A stretch of DNA of 33,709 nt, from assembly GCA_015523125.1 (NCBI GenBank), contig WAKX01000017.1, forward strand, positions 1 through 33,709, written 5' to 3'. The position numbers and the translations under genes are program-made. The stretch is from DHVE2 group archaeon (GTDB lineage: Archaea; Thermoplasmatota; Thermoplasmata; Thermoplasmatales; Aciduliprofundaceae). Under the pieces are notes generated by a model. It was not told the DNA's origin and did no database searches. It worked only from the letters and a program-made list of their open reading frames with translations. Shown here piece by piece: positions 17,143 to 25,133 of this stretch. How positions within the stretch are numbered: position 1 is the stretch's first letter; every line of letters starts with the position of its first letter.

Positions 17143-18369
17143 ATGAGCACAATAGTTGAAAAAATACTCCAAAATCATACGAAGGATAAAGTAGAAGCAG
17201 GAAAAATCGTGTGGATAGATCTCGACATAATAACCGCCAGAGAGTTCGGCGGGCCAAACGTGGTTAAGAACATAATGGAAGAGTTCGGAGAGGCTCGGGT
17301 AGCGAAGAAGGACTCAACGTTCTTCACATTCGACCTCAGCGTACCCGCAAAAACATTGAAATACGCCCTTGCGCAGGACAAATGCAGAAAATTCGCCAAA
17401 GAAGCGGGGATAAAGGTATTCGACGTGAACGGGGGAATAGGGACACATGTGCTTGTGGATCAGGGAATAATAAAGCCGGGAATGACCGCAGTGGGCACCG
17501 ATTCCCATTACAATATATTAGGCGCCGTAGGAGCCTTCGGGCAGGGCATGGGAGATAAGGACATTGCTTTCGCTTTCGTGACAGGAAAAACATGGTTTGA
17601 AGTCCCGGAAACGATGAAGGTCATAGTTGAAGGAAAATACGAATACCCTGCAACCGCCAGAGATGTTACATTTGCGGTCATGCGCAAGCTCGGTCCAGCA
17701 GGTGCGCTGGGAAAGGCCATAGAGTATGAGGGAGATGCAATACGGGGACTGAGCATCGACGGAAGAATAACCCTTGCGTCTCAAACCACAGAGATGGGTG
17801 GAATTGTAGGATTTCCGCCCATGGATTCAGTCTTAGAGAATTTCTATAAGGAGCGCGGGGTGAGCTTCAAACCGATTGAAGGTGATAAAGACGCAAATTA
17901 CGTGGAAGAAATAAACATAGACGTGAATAACCTCGAGCCATTAATAGCGGCCCCTCCAAATCCCTGCAACGTCAAGCCCGTGAGCGAGCTTGAAGGCATG
18001 GAAATCGACGGCGCTTTCATTGGATCCTGCACCAACGGGAGATACGAAGATATGCTAGCTGCTGCAAAAGTTTTGAAGGGAAAGAAAGTTAAAGTTCCAC
18101 TCACCATAACACCGACCACGAGGGAAGTTTGGAAAAGGGTGATAAAAGAAGGCCTTTGGGAAATTTTCGCCGAAGCTGGTGCGGTTCTCACGAATCCCGG
18201 GTGCGGCGGCTGCGCCGAGGGCATGCCCGGACTGATCGGAGAGGAAACTTATCTCAGCACGACCAACAGAAATTATCCGGGCAAGCAGGGCCCCGGCAAG
18301 CTCTATCTCGTTTCGCCCGCGGTGGCGGCGGCCAGCGCCGTTGAGGGTAAACTCACCATCCCCCATTGA
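17143..18369 (+). CDS. Aconitase-family dehydratase large subunit (LeuC/HacA-like)
   Basis: The protein has 408 residues, the size of archaeal 3-isopropylmalate dehydratase / homoaconitase large subunits. [4Fe-4S] ligands are Cys296 (IGSCTNGR), Cys354 and Cys357 (NPGCGGC). GTDSH at 118-122 and GKQGPG near 380 are also family motifs. Some positions differ from usual LeuC: DSHYNILGAVGAFG replaces DSHTxTxGAxGA, and FDLSVP stands where DHxxP is expected. No small (LeuD-like) subunit gene is beside it, so the partner must be elsewhere. Substrate could be isopropylmalate, homocitrate or another hydroxy-dicarboxylate; the sequence alone does not decide. The ATG is about 29 nt after TATA ATTATTAAT (leaderless). 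It is divergent from the STAND regulator. Confidence 0.8.
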   Translation: MSTIVEKILQNHTKDKVEAGKIVWIDLDIITAREFGGPNVVKNIMEEFGEARVAKKDSTFFTFDLSVPAKTLKYALAQDKCRKFAKEAGIKVFDVNGGIGTHVLVDQGIIKPGMTAVGTDSHYNILGAVGAFGQGMGDKDIAFAFVTGKTWFEVPETMKVIVEGKYEYPATARDVTFAVMRKLGPAGALGKAIEYEGDAIRGLSIDGRITLASQTTEMGGIVGFPPMDSVLENFYKERGVSFKPIEGDKDANYVEEINIDVNNLEPLIAAPPNPCNVKPVSELEGMEIDGAFIGSCTNGRYEDMLAAAKVLKGKKVKVPLTITPTTREVWKRVIKEGLWEIFAEAGAVLTNPGCGGCAEGMPGLIGEETYLSTTNRNYPGKQGPGKLYLVSPAVAAASAVEGKLTIPH

Positions 18370-18381
18370 TTTTTTCCTTTT
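18368..18381 (+). terminator. T-rich terminator after the LeuC-like gene
   Basis: GATTTTTTCCTTTT follows the stop codon directly. A new TATA (CTTTATAATC) for the next gene begins about 10 nt later. Confidence 0.5.
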
Positions 18382-18444
18382 CAGAAATCTTTATAATCTT
18401 TAAAGTTTTCTTGTAAAAAGTAAAGTAAATTTGAAGGTGATAAA

Positions 18445-20373
18445 ATGATGAAAAAAGTAGGGATTTATGGGATTGTTGGAGCGATGGTCATAGTGATTCT
18501 CCTTGGGGCTATGTCGCATGGAATGACCTCTACCAGAGGAGATGTGAGGGCAACCGTTGTGATACAATTCGGAAACGGAGACGTGATGAGCGCAATCGTG
18601 GAATTGCCACCGAGCAATACGACTGCTTTGAAGGCCACCGAGCTTGCATGCCAGAACCTCTCCATCGGATTTCATTACACATGGTACTCGAGCATGGGCG
18701 GTCTCGTGGACAGAATCGGTTGGGAGCAGAACCAGTGGCCCGGAGCGTACTGGCATTTCATGGTATGGGAAAATAACAGCGGTGATTGGAAAGTGAGTGA
18801 TAAAGGGGCATCTTCTGTTACCCTCAACGACGGGGACATCATAGCATGGATATACACCGTGGATAATTCTTCCTACGCGCCTTTGAATTATTTGACAAGC
18901 ATCCCTGGGCATTACACCGCCTGGAGCTCTTACCGCGGTGATTTGAATAACACCGCTTATGTGAAATACAACGTTTCCGGAACCGACATAATCTGGAAGT
19001 TCAAAGGTATTTCTCAATGGGGTTTCTCATCCACGCCAGCCGTGTACAGAGGTATGATTTTTATCGCAGATGACAAAGCCCTTTACGCCCTGAGTTCTTC
19101 AGGAGAGGAACTATGGAACAATTCGATGGGCCAGACCTATGTTTCATCTCCCGCCGTTTACAAGGACATGGTGTACATAGGGAATAAAACGGGGTATTTG
19201 AACGCATTCTACATAAATAACGGAACATTGGCATGGAGCCATAAGATAAGCAACTCCGCAATATCCTCATCGCCGAAGATAGATATAGTGAATGGAACTC
19301 CCGCGGTGATCATTGGAACTGAAGAGTACGCGGCCCCGTGGGGAAAATTGTTCTTAATCAACGCCCTCAACGGGGAAGAAATCTGGAATCTCACCCTAAA
19401 TTCATCGGTGCATTTCTCCGTTCCGGCGATTTCTGAGGGAAAAATAATAGTCCCTCTCGCCGGTAGATACAACTCATCATCGTGGAGCTACGACCCGCCT
19501 CACGAAATTATGTGTGTGAACGAGACCGATGGAAAAATAATTTGGAATATAACGCTGAGCGCAACACCCAAATACTCTCCCACCGCATACGAAAGCGAAG
19601 TTTACGTTCCGTACGGGAATTCCATCAGCGCTGTGGATTTGAATACCGGCCAATTTTTGTGGAATCTAACGCTCAATGGCACGGCCACGTCTCCAGCTGT
19701 GGTGAATGGAAAGATATACGTGGGCACGGGAATCGGTGGAAATCACGGAGAGGTATACGAAATAGAAAATGGAAACATCGCATGGAACACAACTTTGAAT
19801 GGCCCGGTGAACGGGGTTGTTGCTACCGACAGCGGTTTGATTCTTACTACGAATTCCCCCAACGGCACGTTCTATCGGATAAGCTACGGAGGTGCAATCG
19901 TGGAGAATTTCACACCTACTCCATCGAACTACATGCTCTCCCTGCCGGTGATTTCCGATTCAACAATTCTTGTGGCGTCCAATGATGGCTATATATTCGC
20001 CATAGGGAACAAGAGCGCAATTCCCGAGATTCCATCGCAGAGCGTCACGAATCCATACGTGGGAAAGAGCATAAAAATAGAGTTCCAGTCGCAGGAGGAA
20101 TATCAGGCGATTCTCTACTACAGGAACTCATCCATGTCCGAATTCTGCGGTATAAAGATGAATTACGAATCCGGGGAATACATCGGATACATACCACCTC
20201 AAAATGAGACTACGACTATTCAATACTACATAACCGTCGTGTCTCCAAGCGGAAACTCCAACAGCACTCTCGTACAGGAGGTTCAGGTGAATCAGGAAGT
20301 TCCAGAGTTCCCGAGCATGATTGCACCGCTAATCATTGTGGGAATAGCGTTGCTGATGAGAAGAAAATTATAA
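18445..20373 (+). CDS. Exported DUF4430 plus PQQ-like beta-propeller protein with PEF-CTERM-like tail
   Basis: The protein has 642 residues; Shine-Dalgarno AAGGTGAT precedes the ATG. Residues 1-30 are a signal peptide (KKVGIYGIVGAMVIVILLG). Residues about 35-150 match the DUF4430 pattern (beta-grasp, transcobalamin-like), notably YWHFMVWENNSGDW and LNDGDIIAWIY. From about 175 to 520 come blades of a PQQ-like propeller, each with motifs such as ALYALSSSGEELWNNS and SAVDLNTGQFLWNLT. A small beta domain (about 535-610) is followed by VPEFP, a hydrophobic helix and RRKL, like archaeal PEF-CTERM tails processed by archaeosortase. Dozens of N-x-S/T sequons suggest a glycosylated surface protein. 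No enzyme residues or cofactor site can be shown. Confidence 0.85.
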   Translation: MMKKVGIYGIVGAMVIVILLGAMSHGMTSTRGDVRATVVIQFGNGDVMSAIVELPPSNTTALKATELACQNLSIGFHYTWYSSMGGLVDRIGWEQNQWPGAYWHFMVWENNSGDWKVSDKGASSVTLNDGDIIAWIYTVDNSSYAPLNYLTSIPGHYTAWSSYRGDLNNTAYVKYNVSGTDIIWKFKGISQWGFSSTPAVYRGMIFIADDKALYALSSSGEELWNNSMGQTYVSSPAVYKDMVYIGNKTGYLNAFYINNGTLAWSHKISNSAISSSPKIDIVNGTPAVIIGTEEYAAPWGKLFLINALNGEEIWNLTLNSSVHFSVPAISEGKIIVPLAGRYNSSSWSYDPPHEIMCVNETDGKIIWNITLSATPKYSPTAYESEVYVPYGNSISAVDLNTGQFLWNLTLNGTATSPAVVNGKIYVGTGIGGNHGEVYEIENGNIAWNTTLNGPVNGVVATDSGLILTTNSPNGTFYRISYGGAIVENFTPTPSNYMLSLPVISDSTILVASNDGYIFAIGNKSAIPEIPSQSVTNPYVGKSIKIEFQSQEEYQAILYYRNSSMSEFCGIKMNYESGEYIGYIPPQNETTTIQYYITVVSPSGNSNSTLVQEVQVNQEVPEFPSMIAPLIIVGIALLMRRKL

Positions 20374-20397
20374 ATTCCTCCCTTCTTTTTTGGTACC

Positions 20398-22476
20398 ATG
20401 AAATTATTGCCCTTATTGCTGGGTGCGCTGCTCCTAATTTCGCCCGTGACGGCTCAAAATTCAGATTCAGAAATATCAATCGTGATTGAATTTCCAGACG
20501 GCAGGGTGCTCTGGTCTTCCGGCATAGGCGATTACGAAAATCTCACCAAAGAAATGTGCGAGGAAAACAATATCACTGCGGTGATAAATGGAACAACGGC
20601 GGAAATAGATGGTTACACGATGCATCTTTATTACTGGAACGACGGCTGGCTCATGGGAAACGCTGGAAATATTTTAGCATGGGCCGACGGCACGCCGAAG
20701 GCGACCCCGGAGAATCCGTACCCCCGATTCTCTCCATCTTCGGAAACAACATATTATTCCGGAGGAAATGAGGAGGTGTGGAACTACTCGGTGGGAAGTG
20801 GGCCCTTCGGGGCCATAGACTCCACCGTGGTTGGATTTCATCACATGATATTTTTCGAGTCGTGGAATGGATTTTACGCAATGAGCACCAACGGCACTCT
20901 GCTGTGGAAAAACGAGAGCATTAAGGGCTTATCCTCGCCTATAATTTACAACGGCACAATATACGTTGGTTCATCGGACGGATATCTTTACGCTTTAACT
21001 CCAAAAGGAAATGTGATTTTCAAAAAGAAACTCTCGGAGGAGCCGGGGTACACGGGATTATCCTCATCGCCCATTGCGGTGAATGATACAATATACATCG
21101 GGACGTTCGAGAGCAATAATAGAAGTGGAAAATTGCTCGCTTTAAGCGCGGAGGGAGAAGAGAAATGGAATGTGAGTTTGAATTCCACGGAATACTATTC
21201 TTCACCCGCTTATTACCACGGGGTAATTTACGTTCCTCTCGCGGGAAAGTTCAACTCATCCTCCGGCTCGTGGTACCCTGATTTCGGCATAATGGCTGTG
21301 AAAGATGGAAAAATCCTCTGGGTTTTCAAAACGGATTATAGTGTGAAGTGCACGCCGCTGATTTACAAAGATTCCATTTATTTCACCACCACTGGCGGAT
21401 TTCTCTACAAGATAAGTCTGAACGGAAATGAGGAGTGGAAGCTGAAAATAGGGTACAGCACCTCGTCCCCAAATGCATACGGGGGAATCATATTCGTTGG
21501 CTCCGGTTCTTTCAATTCCGGAGGAAAATTTTACGCAATTTACGAGAATTCCTCAATCGCATGGTCGAAGAACGTGAGCGGGGGAATTCAATCTTCAATA
21601 ACCATCGCGCCTCCATTCGTGCTCTTCTCTTCCAATTCCCAGAACGGCACCGTGTACTGCTTCGATTTCAACGGAAAAGAGATTTGGGAATTCAACACGG
21701 GAAATTACCTTCTTTCTTCTCCTTCAATCATCGATAGAAGCGTTTACTTTGGGGACGATGGAGGCTTGATTCACAAGCTCAGCGATTCTCAAGGCCCAAA
21801 AATTCAATTTCAAGGGGAACAATTCTACAAATTCGGAGAAAACGTGAATGTGACAATTAGCGCCACCGACAACATCGGCGTGAGGAATCTATGGGTAACC
21901 TACGAGAACGAAACATTGTACGGGAAAAGCTCGATAAATCTTAGATTCAATGCTAATTTTATAGGAAAGAAGAGCATAAGGGCGATTGCGGAAGATTACA
22001 ACGGAAATCTTCGGGAAGAAACTTTCGAAATCTCCGTTTACAACGAAACAATGAAACTCACCCTCACATGTCCGGAGAAAATAGAACCCAACAAAGTGGA
22101 AAATTGCACCGTGAAGGTAACCGATGAGAATGGAAATTTGATGGATAACGCAAGCATCGTGGTTTTAGTGGACGGAAACGAGACATCTCGGGGAAAGAGT
22201 GTAGGAGGATTTTACCATTTCACACTCAAACTCCCTCCGGGGAATCACACAATCGAAATAATCGCGGAAAAATACGGATACAAAGAGGAAAAAATTGAAA
22301 AGAGCGTAGAGGTGAAAAATGAAGAAAAAGAGGCGGTAAATTATTCTTTCCTCTGGCCCATCGCAGTTCTTGTGGCTCTTCTTCTAATTTTCAGCGTAAT
22401 AATCTCGTACCTGCTCAACAGAAAGCAGGAGAAATACGAGGAAATAAACAGGGAGAGAATGAAGAACAAGAAGTGA
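20398..22476 (+). CDS. Surface-anchored beta-propeller protein, paralogue of the upstream gene
   Basis: The protein has 692 residues. A signal peptide (1-19, KLLPLLLGALLLISPVTAQ) leads into a shortened DUF4430-like region (ISIVIEFPDGRVLW, YYWNDGWLMGNAGNILAWADG), then a PQQ-like propeller (about 115-470; repeats such as SSDGYLYALTPKGNVIFKK). Two Ig-like or Pqq-linked beta domains follow (about 475-635), including one with LTCPEKIEPNKVENCTV and a carboxypeptidase-regulatory-like DGNETSRGKSVGGFYHFTL. A transmembrane helix (about 645-670) ends in a charged cytoplasmic tail. Unlike its neighbour it keeps a real membrane anchor instead of a PEF-type tail. It starts leaderless, about 31 nt after TATA ATTATAAAT. 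The order of domains and the shared blades indicate tandem duplication and divergence. Confidence 0.85.
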   Translation: MKLLPLLLGALLLISPVTAQNSDSEISIVIEFPDGRVLWSSGIGDYENLTKEMCEENNITAVINGTTAEIDGYTMHLYYWNDGWLMGNAGNILAWADGTPKATPENPYPRFSPSSETTYYSGGNEEVWNYSVGSGPFGAIDSTVVGFHHMIFFESWNGFYAMSTNGTLLWKNESIKGLSSPIIYNGTIYVGSSDGYLYALTPKGNVIFKKKLSEEPGYTGLSSSPIAVNDTIYIGTFESNNRSGKLLALSAEGEEKWNVSLNSTEYYSSPAYYHGVIYVPLAGKFNSSSGSWYPDFGIMAVKDGKILWVFKTDYSVKCTPLIYKDSIYFTTTGGFLYKISLNGNEEWKLKIGYSTSSPNAYGGIIFVGSGSFNSGGKFYAIYENSSIAWSKNVSGGIQSSITIAPPFVLFSSNSQNGTVYCFDFNGKEIWEFNTGNYLLSSPSIIDRSVYFGDDGGLIHKLSDSQGPKIQFQGEQFYKFGENVNVTISATDNIGVRNLWVTYENETLYGKSSINLRFNANFIGKKSIRAIAEDYNGNLREETFEISVYNETMKLTLTCPEKIEPNKVENCTVKVTDENGNLMDNASIVVLVDGNETSRGKSVGGFYHFTLKLPPGNHTIEIIAEKYGYKEEKIEKSVEVKNEEKEAVNYSFLWPIAVLVALLLIFSVIISYLLNRKQEKYEEINRERMKNKK

Positions 22477-22526
22477 GCTGTGGGAAATAATTAAATACCC
22501 AATACAAATACCGAGTGGGGATTACC

Positions 22527-23450
22527 ATGGAAAAAGGTGACATCATCAAATGGGAATACGATGCGTGGATCGTGGAAGAAGGAAAGGAAGAGCTGTTCGA
22601 CACCACAAACGAAGAGCTGGCCAAGGAGAACGGCATTCATGATCCAAACGTAAAATACGGACCCATGTACTCAATAATAGGAGCCGAAAGGCTAATCAAA
22701 GGAATCGACGAGGAATTGCTCAAGGCGGAAGTTGGAAAGGAATATGTTGTGACAATACTTCCCGAGGACGCATACGGCGAGAGAGATCCTAAATTGGTGA
22801 AGATTCACTCCTATCGTGAAATCGCAAGAAAGATTGCGGAGAGAGATAAAAACGCCTATCCCGAGCCCGGAATGGAAGTGATTATTGACAACAAGAGGGG
22901 AAAGATAGTAACCGTTACTCCGGGGAGAGTTGTTGTGGACTTCAATCATCCCCTCGCCGGAAAGACCCTCAAATACCGCTTTAAAATACTTGAGAAAGTT
23001 GAGGGTGAAGTTGAGAAGGTAAAAGCCATAATTGAGATGGATTACGGAAAGGATGTGGACAACTTCAAGATAGAGGTAAAGGGAGATGACATTTCAATAG
23101 AGCTCGCAGACACGTGCAAATACGACTCATCTTGGAGCGTTGCAAAGTACATGATAGTCAGCGACATAAGGGATTACGTCGCCAATAAGAATGTGAAATT
23201 CATTGAGGTTTACAAGAAGAAAGAGGAAAAGAAAAAAGAAGAGAAAGAAGAAAAACCAAAGAAGAAGAGCACAAAGAAAGCAGCCAAGAAGGAAGAAGAA
23301 AAAGCCGAGGAAGAAGAGAAGACCGCAGAGAAAGAAGATAAGAGCGAAAAAAAGAAAACCGCCGCAAAGAAAACAACAAAGAAGAGCACCAAGAAGAGCG
23401 AAGAAAAGTCCAAAGAGGAAGAAACCAAAGAAGAAGAGAAAAAAGAGTGA
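22527..23450 (+). CDS. FKBP-type peptidyl-prolyl isomerase with long Lys/Glu tail
   Basis: The protein has 307 residues from ATG 22527; GTG 22515 is in frame but adds only four residues. It has the archaeal FKBP layout: an N-terminal half with MEKGDIIKWEYDAWI and GAERLIKGIDEELLKAEVGKE, the inserted flap region (PEDAYGERDPKLV to PGRVVVDFNHPLAGKTLKY) and a C-terminal beta/alpha domain (about 155-215) as in long SlyD/FKBP26-like proteins. These assist protein folding by turning prolyl bonds. The last 90 or so residues are almost only K, E, A, T and S (for example KKKSTKKAAKKEEEKAEEEE), a disordered polyampholyte like histone H1 tails. The coding strand there is nearly pure purine. Transcription likely starts from TATA ATTAAATAC (about 22490). 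Confidence 0.9.
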   Translation: MEKGDIIKWEYDAWIVEEGKEELFDTTNEELAKENGIHDPNVKYGPMYSIIGAERLIKGIDEELLKAEVGKEYVVTILPEDAYGERDPKLVKIHSYREIARKIAERDKNAYPEPGMEVIIDNKRGKIVTVTPGRVVVDFNHPLAGKTLKYRFKILEKVEGEVEKVKAIIEMDYGKDVDNFKIEVKGDDISIELADTCKYDSSWSVAKYMIVSDIRDYVANKNVKFIEVYKKKEEKKKEEKEEKPKKKSTKKAAKKEEEKAEEEEKTAEKEDKSEKKKTAAKKTTKKSTKKSEEKSKEEETKEEEKKE

Positions 23451-23453
23451 TTT

Positions 23454-24227
23454 TTAGAACCTGACTTTGTCCACAATTTTTTCTTCCATTTCTCCCAAAA
23501 CTTCCGCTTCTACTTCTATCATATCCTTTAGCCCGGACATCTCGATTTTGTTCTTCAGCAACTCGTCCACCTGAAATATCCCAGCGGAGTTCTTCATTTC
23601 TATTTTTATCTTCAATGGCGTGTCCGTTCCCTCCATCACGCTAACCCTTTTGATTGCAAGAGCGGACACGGAGTGAATATTTACCTTTCCTGCTTCGAAG
23701 GGTATCCGAGCGCGGCCCTCCTCCATGTCCAGCGCGTCCGCAATCTTCGCAACACCTGCCTCTACGGTTAATGGCATAATGGGTGCACGATGGGAGAATA
23801 TCGCGTGGAGAATCTCCGCCTTCATAATTGCGCAGTGCTCATCATCGTATATGCCTTGGAGAATGCGGTCTATTATGGGAATTGCCAAAGGTATGCTGTT
23901 GTTCTCGTGCTCCACACGATGAATCGCATGCCCGATATCATGAAGTGCAGCAGCCATAACCACAACGATTTCCGCATCCTCTTTGGTCATCCCATAATTT
24001 TTCACTATACTCGGAGTAACCCCCTTAGAAACTAAAATGCGGAGCATCTTGAGAGCAAGATTTGCCACAATTTTAACGTGCACGGGGCCGTGGTCGTTGT
24101 ACCCCAAGCGGTCTATAGCAATTATATTGGACGCTTTCCAAAGAGTTTGTAGTTCCACATCTTCGTTTATCCGCTTCACCACTTCCCTTAACTTATCGTT
24201 GTTTTCAACCGGTACCGAGAATTCCAT
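23454..24227 (-). CDS. HD-domain phosphohydrolase
   Basis: The protein has 257 residues. The HD metal site is seen as His50 (DHGPVHV), His96-Asp97 (ALHDIGH), His100 and later Asp164 or Asp167 (KIADALDMEEGR). His residues in the insert (HENN, HCAIMKAEILHAIFSH) may complete a two-metal centre. HD enzymes hydrolyse phosphate esters of nucleotides or related compounds; the substrate is unknown. A C-terminal domain of about 70 residues (VSALAIKRVSVMEG onward) has no call. The ATG is about 27 nt after TATA TTTAATACT. Its 3' end lies 3 nt from the FKBP stop. Its promoter shares an AT-rich region with the C/D box sRNA. Confidence 0.85.
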   Translation of the reverse strand: MEFSVPVENNDKLREVVKRINEDVELQTLWKASNIIAIDRLGYNDHGPVHVKIVANLALKMLRILVSKGVTPSIVKNYGMTKEDAEIVVVMAAALHDIGHAIHRVEHENNSIPLAIPIIDRILQGIYDDEHCAIMKAEILHAIFSHRAPIMPLTVEAGVAKIADALDMEEGRARIPFEAGKVNIHSVSALAIKRVSVMEGTDTPLKIKIEMKNSAGIFQVDELLKNKIEMSGLKDMIEVEAEVLGEMEEKIVDKVRF

Positions 24228-24248
24228 GAGGGATTATAGGGGATAAGT

Positions 24249-24257
24249 ATTAAATAT
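24249..24257 (+). promoter_or_regulatory. TATA element of the sRNA-gfcR transcript
   Basis: ATTAAATAT lies about 29 nt upstream of 24278, so transcription would begin at about the C box of the sRNA. On the other strand the same AT-rich stretch serves the HD gene. Confidence 0.5.
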
Positions 24258-24273
24258 TTTCAAATGATGTATG

Positions 24274-24326
24274 GTTGTGATGAAACAAGGGCGCTGATAG
24301 ATGATGAGCCCTATGAGTGCTGAGGT
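24274..24326 (+). ncRNA. C/D box guide sRNA in the leader of gfcR
   Basis: All four boxes fit the archaeal consensus in order and spacing: C box GTGATGA (24277-24283), 10-nt guide AACAAGGGCG, D' box CTGA (24294-24297), 3-nt spacer, C' box ATGATGA (24301-24307), 12-nt guide GCCCTATGAGTG, D box CTGA (24320-24323). Such RNAs direct fibrillarin (with L7Ae and Nop5) to 2'-O-methylate rRNA or tRNA at the base paired five nucleotides upstream of D or D'. Predicted targets contain CGCCCTTGTT and CACTCATAGGGC; I could not identify them. The RNA ends only a few bases before the Shine-Dalgarno sequence and ATG of gfcR. The guides share complementary AGGGC/GCCCT cores. Confidence 0.75.
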
Positions 24327-24332
24327 GATGTT

Positions 24333-24920
24333 ATGAAGAGCGTGAAAGAACTGGCAAGCAGAGCGCTTGAACTGAGAAAGAGGGGGCTTGACACAAAGGA
24401 AATCGCAACGGAGTTGCATCTATCGACAAACACGGTGGAATGGCTCCTGACGAAAGGGTACGAGGAAGAGGAGGCACCGAAGGATGTTAAGATAGGATGG
24501 AGAAGCATAGGCATATATCCCTATCGAATATCTAAGATAGCGGAAGTGATGAGCGACATAATTTTAGAAGAGATGGACAAGCGCGATTTCGTTATAGATT
24601 CAGTCGTAGGCATTTTGATAAACGGTATTCCTTACGCAACGTTCATCGCTGAAGAGTTAGGCGTGGAGATGATAGTGTATCGTCCGCATCCGCAGAGAGA
24701 AGAGGGCGCGTTTTCCAGCAATTACGCGCATATCGAGGGAAAGAAAGTTGTCATAGTGGACGATGTCCTCAGTACCGGAGAAACAATTAAAAAAGCCATC
24801 GAAGACATAAAAAATGCCGGTGGCGAGCCAAAGCTAGTGGTGGTTATGGTTAACAAGACCCCGCGGGACGAAGTCAATGGTGTGCCACTAAGGGCCCTCA
24901 TCAGAGCGCTTCCCCTTTGA
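24333..24920 (+). CDS. gfcR: GfcR-like regulator: HTH plus orotate phosphoribosyltransferase-like domain
   Basis: The protein has 195 residues. An N-terminal helix-turn-helix (about 1-45: VKELASRALELRKRGLDTKEIATELHLSTNTVEWLL) is fused to a type I phosphoribosyltransferase fold with the PRPP-binding loop VVIVDDVLSTGET at 139-151. This is the build of archaeal PyrE-like proteins, of which Haloferax GfcR activates sugar-catabolic genes; PRPP or a phosphosugar is a likely ligand. The Shine-Dalgarno sequence GAGGTGAT lies close before the ATG and partly borders the D box of the sRNA. Its last 33 nt overlap the convergent small membrane-protein gene. Local target genes are not obvious. Confidence 0.85.
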   Translation: MKSVKELASRALELRKRGLDTKEIATELHLSTNTVEWLLTKGYEEEEAPKDVKIGWRSIGIYPYRISKIAEVMSDIILEEMDKRDFVIDSVVGILINGIPYATFIAEELGVEMIVYRPHPQREEGAFSSNYAHIEGKKVVIVDDVLSTGETIKKAIEDIKNAGGEPKLVVVMVNKTPRDEVNGVPLRALIRALPL

Positions 24921-25133
24921 ACCTTTTTTTGCGTTCCATATTTCCTCGTAGAATTTTTTATCCTCCTCGCTGAGATCTTTTTTCTCTTCTCTGGGTTCTT
25001 TTTCCATCTCCATGTATTTTCTCATTATGCTGTTCTTCTTTGGATTTAAAATTCTCTGGAGAATCCATGCAAGAAACACCAACCCAACCACAACTACGAT
25101 TATTCGGCAAACCTCGTAGGCGAAATCGTTCAT
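24888..25133 (-). CDS. Small single-pass membrane protein, co-transcribed with aMBF1
   Basis: The protein has 81 residues. One transmembrane helix (about residues 9-28, CRIIVVVVGLVFLAWILQ) is followed by a charged cytoplasmic tail rich in Lys and Glu (MEKEPREEKKDLSEEDKKFYEEIW). Its ATG overlaps the aMBF1 stop in an ATGA, a sign of translational coupling. The 3' end runs 33 nt into gfcR on the other strand. I recognise no family. Coupling to a transcription coactivator gene is notable, but the function is unknown. Confidence 0.75.
   Translation of the reverse strand: MNDFAYEVCRIIVVVVGLVFLAWILQRILNPKKNSIMRKYMEMEKEPREEKKDLSEEDKKFYEEIWNAKKGSKGKRSDEGP

Noticed and set aside
19482-19985. 167-codon plus-strand frame inside the first propeller gene
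   Set aside because: Shadow frame in a gene with clear domains; odd composition and no ribosome site.
23210-23476. Minus-strand frame rich in Ser and Phe, and a plus-strand Arg/Lys-rich frame
   Set aside because: Both are shadows of the purine-rich FKBP tail and have no start signals or family resemblance.
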